Of a DNA stretch of 15,761 bases, positions 7,382 through 14,536 are shown one piece after another (within the stretch, counting starts at the first letter, position 1; every line of letters starts with the position of its first letter). The position numbers and the translations under genes are program-made. This DNA is from UBA3910 sp964626065 (GTDB lineage Bacteria > Bacillota > Limnochordia > Darwinibacteriales > Darwinibacteriaceae). The DNA is taken from positions 1 through 15,761 of the forward strand of contig CAZVDE010000037.1 in NCBI GenBank assembly GCA_964626065.1, given 5' to 3'. Below the pieces are notes generated by a model, which did no database searches, was not told the origin of the DNA, and saw nothing but the letters and a program-made list of their open reading frames with translations.

Positions 7382-10300
7382 CGATGATGCTGGCAATCTG
7401 CTGCGGATCGCGCCGGGAAATTTCCCCCGTTATTAAAAGGAGGGGGCTGCCGTAGATCACCTGCCCGTATTTTTTGTAGATGTTTTCAAAGACAGTCACA
7501 TCAAGCAATCCCGTTTCATCTTCTAAAGTTAAAAAAACGACTGTGCGGCCGCTGCGGGTGGGGGGCCGGTGGGGCCGGATTACCAAGCCCGCTACCTGCA
7601 CCTCAGTCCCTGCAATCTGTTTTGCCGCCTCCGCGGTTGTGAGCACTCGTTGGGGCAGTTCGGGCCGGAAAAAGTTAAGAAGATGCCCTTGGGCAGTGAG
7701 GCTCAATACATTGTATTCTCGCAGCCAGCGCTCAGGGGGGGTAAAATCTTCAATTTTGTGCCCGGTAGGGGGAATCTCCAGAAAGAGGCTCCCCCCTTTC
7801 GTTTGGTACCAGCGGGGCAGATCCCAAAGCAGGGCTCGGCGGTTTTCGGAAAACCAGTCAAAGGCCCCGGCTAAAATTAAATTTTCGGCCACATCCTTGC
7901 TGACATGGGTACGGTAAATAAAATCGTGGACCGATGTGAACGGCGCAACCTTTCTGGCCTCAATTATGGAGTCTAAAAAGGACTTTTCAATGCCCTTAAC
8001 TTGTTTTAGGCCGATGCGGATCGTTTGGGCGGCAGCGGTAAAATCGACTTTACTCACATTTATCTGCAGGGGCAGGATCTCAACCCCCCGCAGGCGGGCC
8101 TGCACACATAATGTGTTGGGGGGATAAAAACCCATGGGCTGCTGATTTAAGAGCTCCGCATAAAATTGGGCGGGGTAATGTTCAATTAAATAAGCGGTGC
8201 GGTAGGCGGTATCGGCAAAAGCCGCGGCGTGTGCCTCGCAAAAACCGTAGCCCGCGTAACCGACGATGTAAGAAAAAATAGTCTCGGCCGCATCCGGATC
8301 GATCCCCTTGGCCACCGCCTTTTTGATGAATTCTGCGCCGATAAGATCCATTTCTGCTTGAGAACGAAATTTGGTCATGGCCTTGCGCAAACGGTCCGCC
8401 TCTCCGGGCGTAAAACCAGCCATTTCGGTGGCAATTTCAATTACCTGCTCCTGGTATAAAACAACTCCGTAAGTGGACGCCAGAATCTTTTCTAATTTGG
8501 GGTGAATGTAAGTTACCTCTTCTCGGCCGTGGCGGCGGGCCAAAAAGGGATCCACCATATTGCCCTTAATGGGGCCGGGCCTGATTAAAGCCACACTGGC
8601 CACAATGTCCTCAAAACGATCGGCCTGCAGTCGAGACTGCAGGCTGCGCTGGGCGGGGCTTTCCAACTGGAAAACGCCTACCGTATCTCCCCTCCGCAGC
8701 CTGGCGTAGGTGGCCCGGTCATCGGCGGGAATGCGGTTGTATTCCAGTTCGGGCCGGGATTTTTCCACATCGGCCACAGCTGACAGAGTGCGCAGGGAGA
8801 GCAGGTCGATTTTAATTAAACCTAAATCTTCAATAGTGTGTTTGTCAAATTGAGTGATTAAAACACCCTTGGGTGAAGGCTGCAGCGGGGTAACGTCAGT
8901 CAAAGGCCTACCGCTCACTACCAGGCCGCCTAAATGGGTGCCAATCTGGCGGGGGAAACGATTGATCGCAGCGCAGTAGTGAAGAAGCTGTGCGTATTTT
9001 TCTCGGTGTAGGGGGTGGTTTTTTAATTCGGGCAGCTTGGTGATGAGTGCTCGGATTCCGTCTGCGGGGATGCTAGTGATGTTTTTTGTCAAAGCGCCCA
9101 ATTCGGCCTGAGAGTAACCGAATGCCCTGCCTAAATCTCGCAGGGCAGAGCGGGCGTGGTAGGTTTGGAACATGCATACTGACGCTACTTTCCCCGTTCC
9201 ATAACGTTCGTAAACATAATCAGCCATTTGATCTCGGTAGCGGGCATCAAAATCAATGTCTATATCTGGTTTTTGGGCCCGTTCCAGGCTTAAGAAACGT
9301 TCAAAAAGCAGGCCGCGCCCAAAGGCATCCACATTGGTAATTTCTAAACAATAGACGACGACCGAATCCGCGGCGGAGCCTCGGCCCGCATAGCGGATCT
9401 TTTGTTTTTGCGCGTATTGGACAAGATCCCAAACCGTTAAAAAATAATCGGCCACATCAAGCTGCTCAATAATGTTCAATTCATGCTCAATGCGGCGGCG
9501 CAGCGGGGCGGTGATTGCGGGGTAGCGCCGCCTGGCTCCGGCCCAGGTTAGTTCAGTCAAAACCCTAATCGCTTTCCCGGGATTTTCTGTGGGGAAATAG
9601 CGGGGAAAAAGGTTTTGTTCAAGATTTAAAGCAGGTTCACAGCGTTCCGCGATCTTTAAAGTGTTGGCCACAGCCTGTGGAAAAGCGGCAAAGCGCTCTT
9701 TCATTTCAGTGGGCGAGGCAAAATAGTTTTCGCCGTTTAAAGGCCGCTCCGGATCAAGATCGCGCAGCGTGCTTTTCGTGCGTATGCAGATTAAAAGGTC
9801 ATGAATGGGAAAATCCGCCTTAGCCAGATAATGGACGTTATTTGTTGCTGCGAGGGGAATGCTGAGTTCTCGGCTGAGTTGATACAGCAGGCCAAGCAGG
9901 TGCTTGGTGAAGGGCAGAAAAGTATTGATCATTTCCAGATAAACCCGATCCCTGCCAAAGATTTCCCGCAAGCGCAGCGCTTCGCGCTTAGCCCGGGCAT
10001 AGTCTTTGCGTAAAAGGGCGAGGGATACCGCGGAGCGGTGGCAGCCGCTTAGCGCAATAAGATTTTGTCCGTTTTCTCGCAGCGCCTGCCAAGAAACGCG
10101 GCATTCCGTTTTGTTGGCATAACCCGCGGTCAAAATGCGGCAGAGAGAGCTGTACCCCGCTTCGTTTTCGGCCAGCAGAGTGAGGTGGCTGCCGTCTGCC
10201 AGCGTGATTTCCGCACCCTGAATCGGTTTGATGCCCAAAGAAAGGGCCGTTTTGTGAAATTCCACTGCCCCGCTTAAATTATTGTGGTCCGTTAAAGCGA

Positions 10301-10403
10301 CCGCGGGCATGTTCCAGCGCGCGGCCTGTTCCAAAAGGTTTTGGATGGGGGCTGCCCCATCTAAAAACGAATAGGGGGAATGGACGTGTAAATGGACAAA
10401 CAC
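7359..10403 (-). CDS. dnaE2: Error-prone DNA polymerase III alpha subunit, DnaE2/ImuC type
   Basis: The 1014-residue length fits DnaE2 rather than replicative DnaE1 (about 1150-1200). An N-terminal PHP domain starts F-V-H-L-H-V-H-S-P-Y-S, with L-T-D-H-N-N further on. The C-family polymerase core follows: P-D380-I-D382-I-D-F-D carries two catalytic aspartates, and L-I-K-I-D533-L-L-S-L is the likely third. The finger/HhH region follows, then a C-terminal OB-fold (about 900-1000; V-V-F-L-T-L-E-D-E-T-G-L). Start: GTG 10403 has GGGAGG 5 bases upstream and begins right at the PHP domain; a TTG eight codons earlier lacks this support. It is the last gene of the imuB-DUF6504-dnaE2 operon, 17 bases after the preceding stop. 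DnaE2 carries out damage-induced, mutagenic lesion bypass. SOS control is inferred from the LexA boxes upstream of the operon. Confidence 0.93.
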   Translation of the reverse strand: MFVHLHVHSPYSFLDGAAPIQNLLEQAARWNMPAVALTDHNNLSGAVEFHKTALSLGIKPIQGAEITLADGSHLTLLAENEAGYSSLCRILTAGYANKTECRVSWQALRENGQNLIALSGCHRSAVSLALLRKDYARAKREALRLREIFGRDRVYLEMINTFLPFTKHLLGLLYQLSRELSIPLAATNNVHYLAKADFPIHDLLICIRTKSTLRDLDPERPLNGENYFASPTEMKERFAAFPQAVANTLKIAERCEPALNLEQNLFPRYFPTENPGKAIRVLTELTWAGARRRYPAITAPLRRRIEHELNIIEQLDVADYFLTVWDLVQYAQKQKIRYAGRGSAADSVVVYCLEITNVDAFGRGLLFERFLSLERAQKPDIDIDFDARYRDQMADYVYERYGTGKVASVCMFQTYHARSALRDLGRAFGYSQAELGALTKNITSIPADGIRALITKLPELKNHPLHREKYAQLLHYCAAINRFPRQIGTHLGGLVVSGRPLTDVTPLQPSPKGVLITQFDKHTIEDLGLIKIDLLSLRTLSAVADVEKSRPELEYNRIPADDRATYARLRRGDTVGVFQLESPAQRSLQSRLQADRFEDIVASVALIRPGPIKGNMVDPFLARRHGREEVTYIHPKLEKILASTYGVVLYQEQVIEIATEMAGFTPGEADRLRKAMTKFRSQAEMDLIGAEFIKKAVAKGIDPDAAETIFSYIVGYAGYGFCEAHAAAFADTAYRTAYLIEHYPAQFYAELLNQQPMGFYPPNTLCVQARLRGVEILPLQINVSKVDFTAAAQTIRIGLKQVKGIEKSFLDSIIEARKVAPFTSVHDFIYRTHVSKDVAENLILAGAFDWFSENRRALLWDLPRWYQTKGGSLFLEIPPTGHKIEDFTPPERWLREYNVLSLTAQGHLLNFFRPELPQRVLTTAEAAKQIAGTEVQVAGLVIRPHRPPTRSGRTVVFLTLEDETGLLDVTVFENIYKKYGQVIYGSPLLLITGEISRRDPQQIASIIAKRIEAM

Positions 10404-10420
10404 CTCTCTGCCTCCCAGTT

Positions 10421-10663
10421 TTAGCAATTTCCCAAACGGTATAAAATCCAGCGTTCTTCCCGGGGTAGGTAGTGCAGTTCACAAAGGGAATAGTCGGTGC
10501 TCACTTCATAGACGAATAGCTCCGGCTCCTGCAGCCACCACTGCCCCATCTCGCGCCAGTGGTTGAGGATGTATTTGATCCGGTAAGGGCGCTGATAACA
10601 AAAGGCGGCGGGAAAATTATTTTCCCGGCTAAGTTCAACGGGCTGATTAATTAGCTTGCTCAT
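10421..10663 (-). CDS. Small DUF6504-like protein of the mutasome operon
   Basis: This 80-residue soluble protein has no membrane segment or signal. Its core resembles DUF6504: R-P-Y-R-I-K-Y-I-L-N-H-W-R-E-M-G followed by Q-W-W, then F-V-Y-E-V and a final R-W-I-L-Y-R-L. It is rich in aromatic residues (W and Y) and looks like a compact beta-rich domain. The family call is from memory of the pattern and is moderate. The ATG at 10663 has AAGGAG 10 bases upstream and overlaps the end of the imuB-like gene by 17 bases, so translation is probably coupled. dnaE2 follows after 17 bases. Lying between two translesion-polymerase genes, it is probably an accessory subunit or regulator of the mutasome, but no activity is known to me. 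Confidence 0.75.
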   Translation of the reverse strand: MSKLINQPVELSRENNFPAAFCYQRPYRIKYILNHWREMGQWWLQEPELFVYEVSTDYSLCELHYLPREERWILYRLGNC

Positions 10664-11774
10664 TTTTAAATTGCTCCTTCCAGATCAGTAAAAAACGCTC
10701 CCGGCGGGGCAGCTCCACACCTATTTGGGCAGGCAGGCGGGGAGGGAGGGGTACGGTTTTAGGGGCGGCCCGCTCCACAAACATCCCAAGTTGGGTGGGA
10801 GAAGTCTCCTGCAGCCCGGCTAGGCGCACTGTCAGGTGGGCTATGGGTTTGGCGGGCAGCAGACTCTGCACGGCCCGTTTGAAAACCTGCCACTGATCAG
10901 CCGCCTCTTTGAAGCGGCGCTCTGTGCGTAAAAGTTCCCCCTGTTCTGTGCCGATTTCCAGTTTTAGCAGGCCGGCCGCGCGGTTTTGCTCCCGTAGGGA
11001 AGCGGCTAATTCCTGTAGGCCTTGCTCAAGGTAGGGCAGAAGTTCGCGGGGTGTTAAAGGGCGTAAAAATCCGTCTAACACGGTGCAGTCCAAGGACCAG
11101 CTGAGTTCCGTAACATCCCGGCTGCGAAAGGGGCGGGTATCTTCCCCCCGGCCCAGCTGCCGTAAAAAATCGGCCCTGCTGCCGAATTGATTTGTCAGTT
11201 CCACCGGGGGCAGTGCGGCCAGCTCTCCAATTGTCCGCAGGCCGAGTTTTTCCAAACTGTCTGTTTCGGGCAGGGGCAGGCGGCTGAGGGGGATGCGGGC
11301 CAAAAACTTTTCTGTTTTTTCGGGCTCGATTACATTTTGCCCCGGGGGTGCATTATGGGCGGCCAGCTTGGCCACGAGTTTGCTTGCACCCGCACCCAAG
11401 ATTGCCCCGGAGCCTTTCCGCTGCGCCTCTTGGTCAAAGTCAAATAAGAATTGTTCCAAAATGGTTTTTTGCCTAAAGCGAAGGTACCAGGCATGGGGGT
11501 ATTCGGGTTCCAGATCTTGAGTATAAAGGCGGCAAAAATCATGCCACTTACCGGAGAACTGTTCGTATTCGGCAAGTTCAAGGCATTGGGTGAAAACAGG
11601 CCGATCGAGCCAAAAAACAGTCCGGGGACTGAGTTTGCTCGTTACCCCGTATTTTTTCAAGGCGGGGGAAAAATCCCAGATTTCTCCGTTTTGTGTTAGA
11701 ATATAGTAAGCATCTTGCTGGGGTGGCTCAAAATGGTGGATATAAAAGTGGCGCAGGCCGCAGTAGACGATCAT
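10647..11774 (-). CDS. imuB: ImuB-like, catalytically inactive Y-family DNA polymerase
   Basis: The 375-residue protein keeps the Y-family layout. G-A-S-K-L-V-A-K-L-A-A-H (129-140) matches the conserved N-K-L-L-A-K-L-A-S. A thumb helix-hairpin-helix follows (T-D-S-L-E-K-L-G-L-R-T-I-G-E-L, 171-185), then a little-finger region. The catalytic acids are gone: the N-terminal D-M-D-A-F-Y motif reads G6-L-R-H-F-Y, and S-I-D-E-A reads about Y92-P-H-A-W. This is the mark of ImuB, which acts as an adaptor. Q328-L-G-M-F is a good candidate beta-clamp binding motif. The ATG at 11774 has GAAAGGGG about 6 bases upstream; a longer frame would cross the promoter and LexA boxes. It is first in the operon. 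No imuA or recA-like partner is present in the window. Confidence 0.83.
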   Translation of the reverse strand: MIVYCGLRHFYIHHFEPPQQDAYYILTQNGEIWDFSPALKKYGVTSKLSPRTVFWLDRPVFTQCLELAEYEQFSGKWHDFCRLYTQDLEPEYPHAWYLRFRQKTILEQFLFDFDQEAQRKGSGAILGAGASKLVAKLAAHNAPPGQNVIEPEKTEKFLARIPLSRLPLPETDSLEKLGLRTIGELAALPPVELTNQFGSRADFLRQLGRGEDTRPFRSRDVTELSWSLDCTVLDGFLRPLTPRELLPYLEQGLQELAASLREQNRAAGLLKLEIGTEQGELLRTERRFKEAADQWQVFKRAVQSLLPAKPIAHLTVRLAGLQETSPTQLGMFVERAAPKTVPLPPRLPAQIGVELPRRERFLLIWKEQFKNEQAN

Positions 11775-11789
11775 TTTCTTGCCCCTTTC

Positions 11790-11803
11790 GGAACATGTGT
11801 TCG
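11790..11803 (-). promoter_or_regulatory. LexA (SOS) box 1
   Basis: On the minus strand this reads CGAACACATGTTCC, a perfect match to the Gram-positive LexA/DinR consensus CGAACRNRYGTTYC. It sits immediately downstream of the predicted imuB transcription start (near 11805), an ideal place to block initiation or escape. Confidence 0.93.
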
Positions 11804-11811
11804 CGATCTCC

Positions 11812-11840
11812 ATTATATAGGGAACGTATGTTCCGGTCAA
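11812..11840 (-). promoter_or_regulatory. Promoter of the imuB-DUF6504-dnaE2 operon
   Basis: On the minus strand TTGACC (complement of 11835-11840, five of six) is followed by a 17-base spacer and a perfect TATAAT (complement of 11812-11817). The spacer holds LexA box 2, and box 1 follows the -10, so LexA binding should occlude the whole promoter. Confidence 0.88.
11821..11834. promoter_or_regulatory. LexA (SOS) box 2
   Basis: GGAACGTATGTTCC fits CGAACRNRYGTTYC at 13 of 14 positions in either orientation, the exception being the first base. It fills most of the spacer between the -35 and -10 elements of the imuB promoter. Its centre is 31 bp from that of box 1, about three helical turns, so the two dimers would face the same side of the DNA. 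Confidence 0.88.
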
Positions 11841-11861
11841 GATGGGAAAGGGTGGTAAGCG

Positions 11862-12629
11862 GTGGAAATTACTTTTTTGGGCACGGGTACATCCCACGGT
11901 GTGCCCGTCTTAGCTTGTGGCTGTTCCGTCTGCAAAAGTGAGAATCCGAAAAATAAGCGCACCCGCAGTTCCCTGTGGGTGCAAACACAGGGGGCGAGCA
12001 TTCTTATTGACACCGCGACTGAATTTCGCCTGCAGGCGCTCCAAGCCGGCATTACAAGTGTGGACGGCGTTTTATACACCCACTGCCATGCGGATCATGT
12101 TTTTGGTTTTGATGATCTGCGGGTGTTTAGCGAACTCACTAAGCGGGACATCCCCGTTTACGGCAATGAATCCACAATCCGCGAACTGCGGGAGGTGTTC
12201 GGCTATGTTTTTCGCAAAACGCAAAAGGGGGGAGGCAAGCCCCGGGTAGAAACACGGACAGTTAAAGGCCCACTGCAGATCAAGAATGTCCGCGTCCGGC
12301 CCATCCCCGTTTTCCACGGCCGCCTGCCTATTTTAGGCTATCGTTTGGGTGGTATGGCTTATTTAACGGACTGCAGCAGCATTCCGCCCGCATCTTTAGA
12401 TCTGCTTCAGGATTTAGAGGTACTGATTTTAGGTGTTGTGCGGTATGAACCGCACCCCACCCACATGCACGTTGAACAGGCCCTGCAGTTGGTAAAATTA
12501 CTTGGGCCGCGGCAGACTTATTTTACCCATATTTCGCACCTACTCGAGCATGAACAGGTCAATAGGGCGCTTCCGGCGGGGGTTAGCCTGGCCTATGACC
12601 ACTTAAAAATCAATATTGCGCGGGATTAA
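11862..12629 (+). CDS. PhnP-like metallo-beta-lactamase-fold hydrolase
   Basis: The 255-residue cytoplasmic protein begins with the MBL strand E-I-T-F-L-G-T-G-T-S-H-G-V-P. The dinuclear metal motif is T-H74-C-H76-A-D78-H79, followed by a later H-G-R-L-P loop, Y-L-T-D-C-S and a C-terminal T-H-I-S-H. C19-G-C21-S-V-C24 resembles the structural zinc site of PhnP, the phosphodiesterase acting on phosphoribosyl cyclic phosphate, and supports this branch over RNase Z. No phosphonate (phn) genes are nearby, so the substrate may be another cyclic or linear phosphodiester. GTG 11862 is preceded by AAAGGGTGG with 6 bases between. It is divergent from the SOS operon, with LexA box 2 only 28 bases upstream; its own promoter was not found. 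It leads an apparent three-gene run ending in lepB. Confidence 0.85.
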   Translation: MEITFLGTGTSHGVPVLACGCSVCKSENPKNKRTRSSLWVQTQGASILIDTATEFRLQALQAGITSVDGVLYTHCHADHVFGFDDLRVFSELTKRDIPVYGNESTIRELREVFGYVFRKTQKGGGKPRVETRTVKGPLQIKNVRVRPIPVFHGRLPILGYRLGGMAYLTDCSSIPPASLDLLQDLEVLILGVVRYEPHPTHMHVEQALQLVKLLGPRQTYFTHISHLLEHEQVNRALPAGVSLAYDHLKINIARD

Positions 12630-12678
12630 AGAGGAGGCGCGGCATATAGTGTAATGATCTTCGTTGAGGAGGAGAGCG

Positions 12679-13272
12679 ATGATGATCATCCACAAGGAAT
12701 ACGCTTTGCGCCGATTTTGCGAAGTTCCGTTAAAACATGGTTCAAGCCGGGCTCTTTTGGAAAAAATGTGGCAGGATGCCAAGATTTTAAAGCAGGTGGT
12801 CTTCGTTACCAGGCGGGATTATCTGCCCAATACGATGCTCGTCGCCCAAGAGGGGGCGGCTGAAATCTCCTTTCGCCTGCAGCTTGGTGAGGTGGAGGCG
12901 GAGTCTCTGACTTTAACAAACGGAAAACTTCTGAAAGAACAGCAAAAAATGCGGATTAAACGCATTGACGATCCCCTGCGGGCCTGGGAGGCTTTGCAAA
13001 GTTTCAGCGGCCTTTTACATGTTCAACTTGTTTTTAAGGAAAAAACACCCGATTGGTATGGTGAAATTGTAGTGCCCAATGAGGCGGTGCCCTCCAATAT
13101 CAGGACCCCCGGTTTTGCCGCCTTTGTCAGAGAACAGATCGATCTCCTTTTGTGGGCCATTACTTTGAAAGAAGAGATTGATCGAGCTCTGCGCAGCGGC
13201 GATCAGGGGCGGTTTGAGCAGGTAGTGCCATTATATAAAAAGGTTCGCCAATCCTGTTTTTGGCAGCTTTAA
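12679..13272 (+). CDS. YpiB/UPF0302-like protein with possible IDEAL-type C-terminus
   Basis: The 197-residue soluble protein is not an enzyme I recognise. By eye it aligns with B. subtilis YpiB: V-V-F-V-T-R-R-D-Y-L-P against V-H-F-V-E-Q-A-E-Y-C-P, then I-S-F-R against V-P-F-R, and a middle L-H-V-Q-L-V-F strand against L-F-I-Q-L-N-F. The C-terminal helix L-K-E-E-I-D-R-A-L-R-S-G-D (about 163-175) resembles L-L-E-E-I-D-Q-A-L-D of the IDEAL domain. YpiB proteins are Bacillota-specific and poorly characterised. The start at ATG 12679 is set by GAGGAGG (12666-12672), 6 bases upstream; ATG 12682 is equally usable. Its stop lies 62 bases before the favoured lepB start, so the two are probably co-transcribed. 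The family call is moderate. Confidence 0.7.
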   Translation: MMIIHKEYALRRFCEVPLKHGSSRALLEKMWQDAKILKQVVFVTRRDYLPNTMLVAQEGAAEISFRLQLGEVEAESLTLTNGKLLKEQQKMRIKRIDDPLRAWEALQSFSGLLHVQLVFKEKTPDWYGEIVVPNEAVPSNIRTPGFAAFVREQIDLLLWAITLKEEIDRALRSGDQGRFEQVVPLYKKVRQSCFWQL

Positions 13273-13334
13273 AGGCAGGAATCGCAGCCGGCCGCGTGGA
13301 ATTCCCATACAGTCCAGTATTGGGGGTAGAAATT

Positions 13335-13895
13335 TTGCAAACAGTAGTCCGCAGGAAAAAAAGCCAGTTACGGGAATTGGTGGAGACAATCGGTTCCGCT
13401 TTACTTATTGCTGCTTTTATTATGATTTTTATTGCCAGGGCCTACACCGTGAACGGCGAATCCATGCTGCCAACGCTGCATCACGGCGAACGCCTTTTGG
13501 TGGATAAGATTTCTTATCGGTTTACAGAACCCGCCCGGGGTGAAATTATCGTTTTCAAAAACCCCGCCAATCAGAAGGAGCAGTTCATTAAAAGGGTTAT
13601 CGGCCTGCCCGGGGATAAAATCCTCATTGACAAGGGTGTGGTTTATATCAACGATCAGCCGGTAGGAGAGGATTACACGTTAGCACCGGCGCGCATTGGG
13701 TTTTCTGCCCAAGTTGTCCCCGAAAACACCTATTTTGTCTTGGGCGACAACCGCAACAACAGTGAAGACAGCCGTTTTGGCCGAGTTGGGTTTTTGCCGC
13801 GCCAGTTGATTGTGGGCAGAGCGGTGTGGCGCTACTGGCCCTTGAATCGGCTCGCCTTTATCTTCAAACCGGAGGCTTTTCAGGCAGCTTTTTAA
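13335..13895 (+). CDS. lepB: Signal peptidase I
   Basis: The 186-residue type I signal peptidase (S26 family) cleaves signal peptides from exported proteins on the outer face of the membrane. It has one N-terminal membrane anchor (about 17-36), then box B, N-G-E-S43-M-L-P-T-L, with the nucleophile Ser, and box D, K-R-V-I-G-L-P-G-D, with the general-base Lys K86. Box E is G-D-N-R-N-N-S-E-D-S-R. It is the short Gram-positive form. The start is uncertain because there is no ATG. TTG 13335 has GGGGGTAGA 4 bases upstream and gives a normal N-terminus; GTG 13296 and TTG 13260 (overlapping the previous gene) are possible. The 3' end overlaps the convergent DUF502 gene by 32 bases, and no terminator hairpin is visible there. 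Confidence 0.92.
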   Translation: MQTVVRRKKSQLRELVETIGSALLIAAFIMIFIARAYTVNGESMLPTLHHGERLLVDKISYRFTEPARGEIIVFKNPANQKEQFIKRVIGLPGDKILIDKGVVYINDQPVGEDYTLAPARIGFSAQVVPENTYFVLGDNRNNSEDSRFGRVGFLPRQLIVGRAVWRYWPLNRLAFIFKPEAFQAAF

Positions 13896-14466
13896 CCGGG
13901 CTGATAATTCCGGCCGAAATGATTGTCTTAAAGGCGTCTTCTACGCTCATGTCCAAGGGGATGCAATCTTGGTTAGGTACCACCAAGCACACACCTGAAG
14001 TGGGGTTGGGAGTGGTGGGTACAAAGACGGTGGTGGAACGGGTTTTGATTTTGGCATCAAATTCGGGGATACCTTCATTAGTTACAAACGCCAGAGTGTA
14101 CAAGCCCTCGCGGGGGTATTCCACCAGTACAACCCGCTGGAATCTTTCCGCATCGGTGGAGCTGGAAAACGCTTTGACGATCTGCTCCACCCCCTGGTAG
14201 ATATTCTTAAAAATGGGGATGCCTAAAAGCAGGCTTTCGGCCCAGGTGAAAATTCTCCGGCCTATTACATTTGTGGTGAGGACACCTGTAGCAAAAATTA
14301 ACAGAATAGTAAGAATTGATCCGGCACCGGGGACATGGTAACCGAACAGTTTTTTGATCACACTGCCAAAAATGCTGTCTACCGTGACCAAGCCAAAGAC
14401 AAGTACATATATTGTGATCACACCCGGTAAAAGGATCAACAAGCCATTGATAAAATAACGTCGCAC
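13864..14466 (-). CDS. DUF502 family membrane protein
   Basis: The 200-residue protein begins R-R-Y-F-I-N-G-L-L-I-L-L-P-G, the typical DUF502 N-terminus. It has two membrane helices (about residues 4-28 and 49-70). After these come the family motifs E-S-L-L-L-G-I-P-I-F-K-N-I-Y and V-V-L-V-E-Y-P-R-E-G, and the late F-V-P-T-T-P-N-P-T-S-G. The function is not established. I chose GTG 14466 because GGAGAAAGG lies about 9 bases upstream and the protein then starts at the conserved N-terminus; a TTG 15 codons earlier would place the -10 element inside the gene. It is monocistronic and divergent from the patatin gene. Its end overlaps lepB. Confidence 0.9.
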   Translation of the reverse strand: MRRYFINGLLILLPGVITIYVLVFGLVTVDSIFGSVIKKLFGYHVPGAGSILTILLIFATGVLTTNVIGRRIFTWAESLLLGIPIFKNIYQGVEQIVKAFSSSTDAERFQRVVLVEYPREGLYTLAFVTNEGIPEFDAKIKTRSTTVFVPTTPNPTSGVCLVVPNQDCIPLDMSVEDAFKTIISAGIISPVKKLPEKPPV

Positions 14467-14490
14467 AGCAAACACCCTTTCTCCAATACG

Positions 14491-14499
14491 ATTATAGCA
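14491..14499 (-). promoter_or_regulatory. Extended -10 promoter of the DUF502 gene
   Basis: The minus strand reads TGCTATAAT, an extended -10 (TGN plus a perfect TATAAT). No good -35 is seen, which fits extended -10 promoters. Transcription would start near 14484, leaving a leader of only about 18 bases with the ribosome binding site at its very 5' end. Confidence 0.6.
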
Positions 14500-14536
14500 G
14501 TCTTTGCACAATCAGTATATAAGGGGGAAGAAGAGT

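Noticed and set aside
12654..12863. Small open frame starting at ATG 12654, just before the YpiB-like gene.
   Set aside because: It overlaps the better supported gene in another frame, and its start lacks a well-spaced ribosome binding site (GAGGAGG is 16 bases away); its product has no recognisable features.
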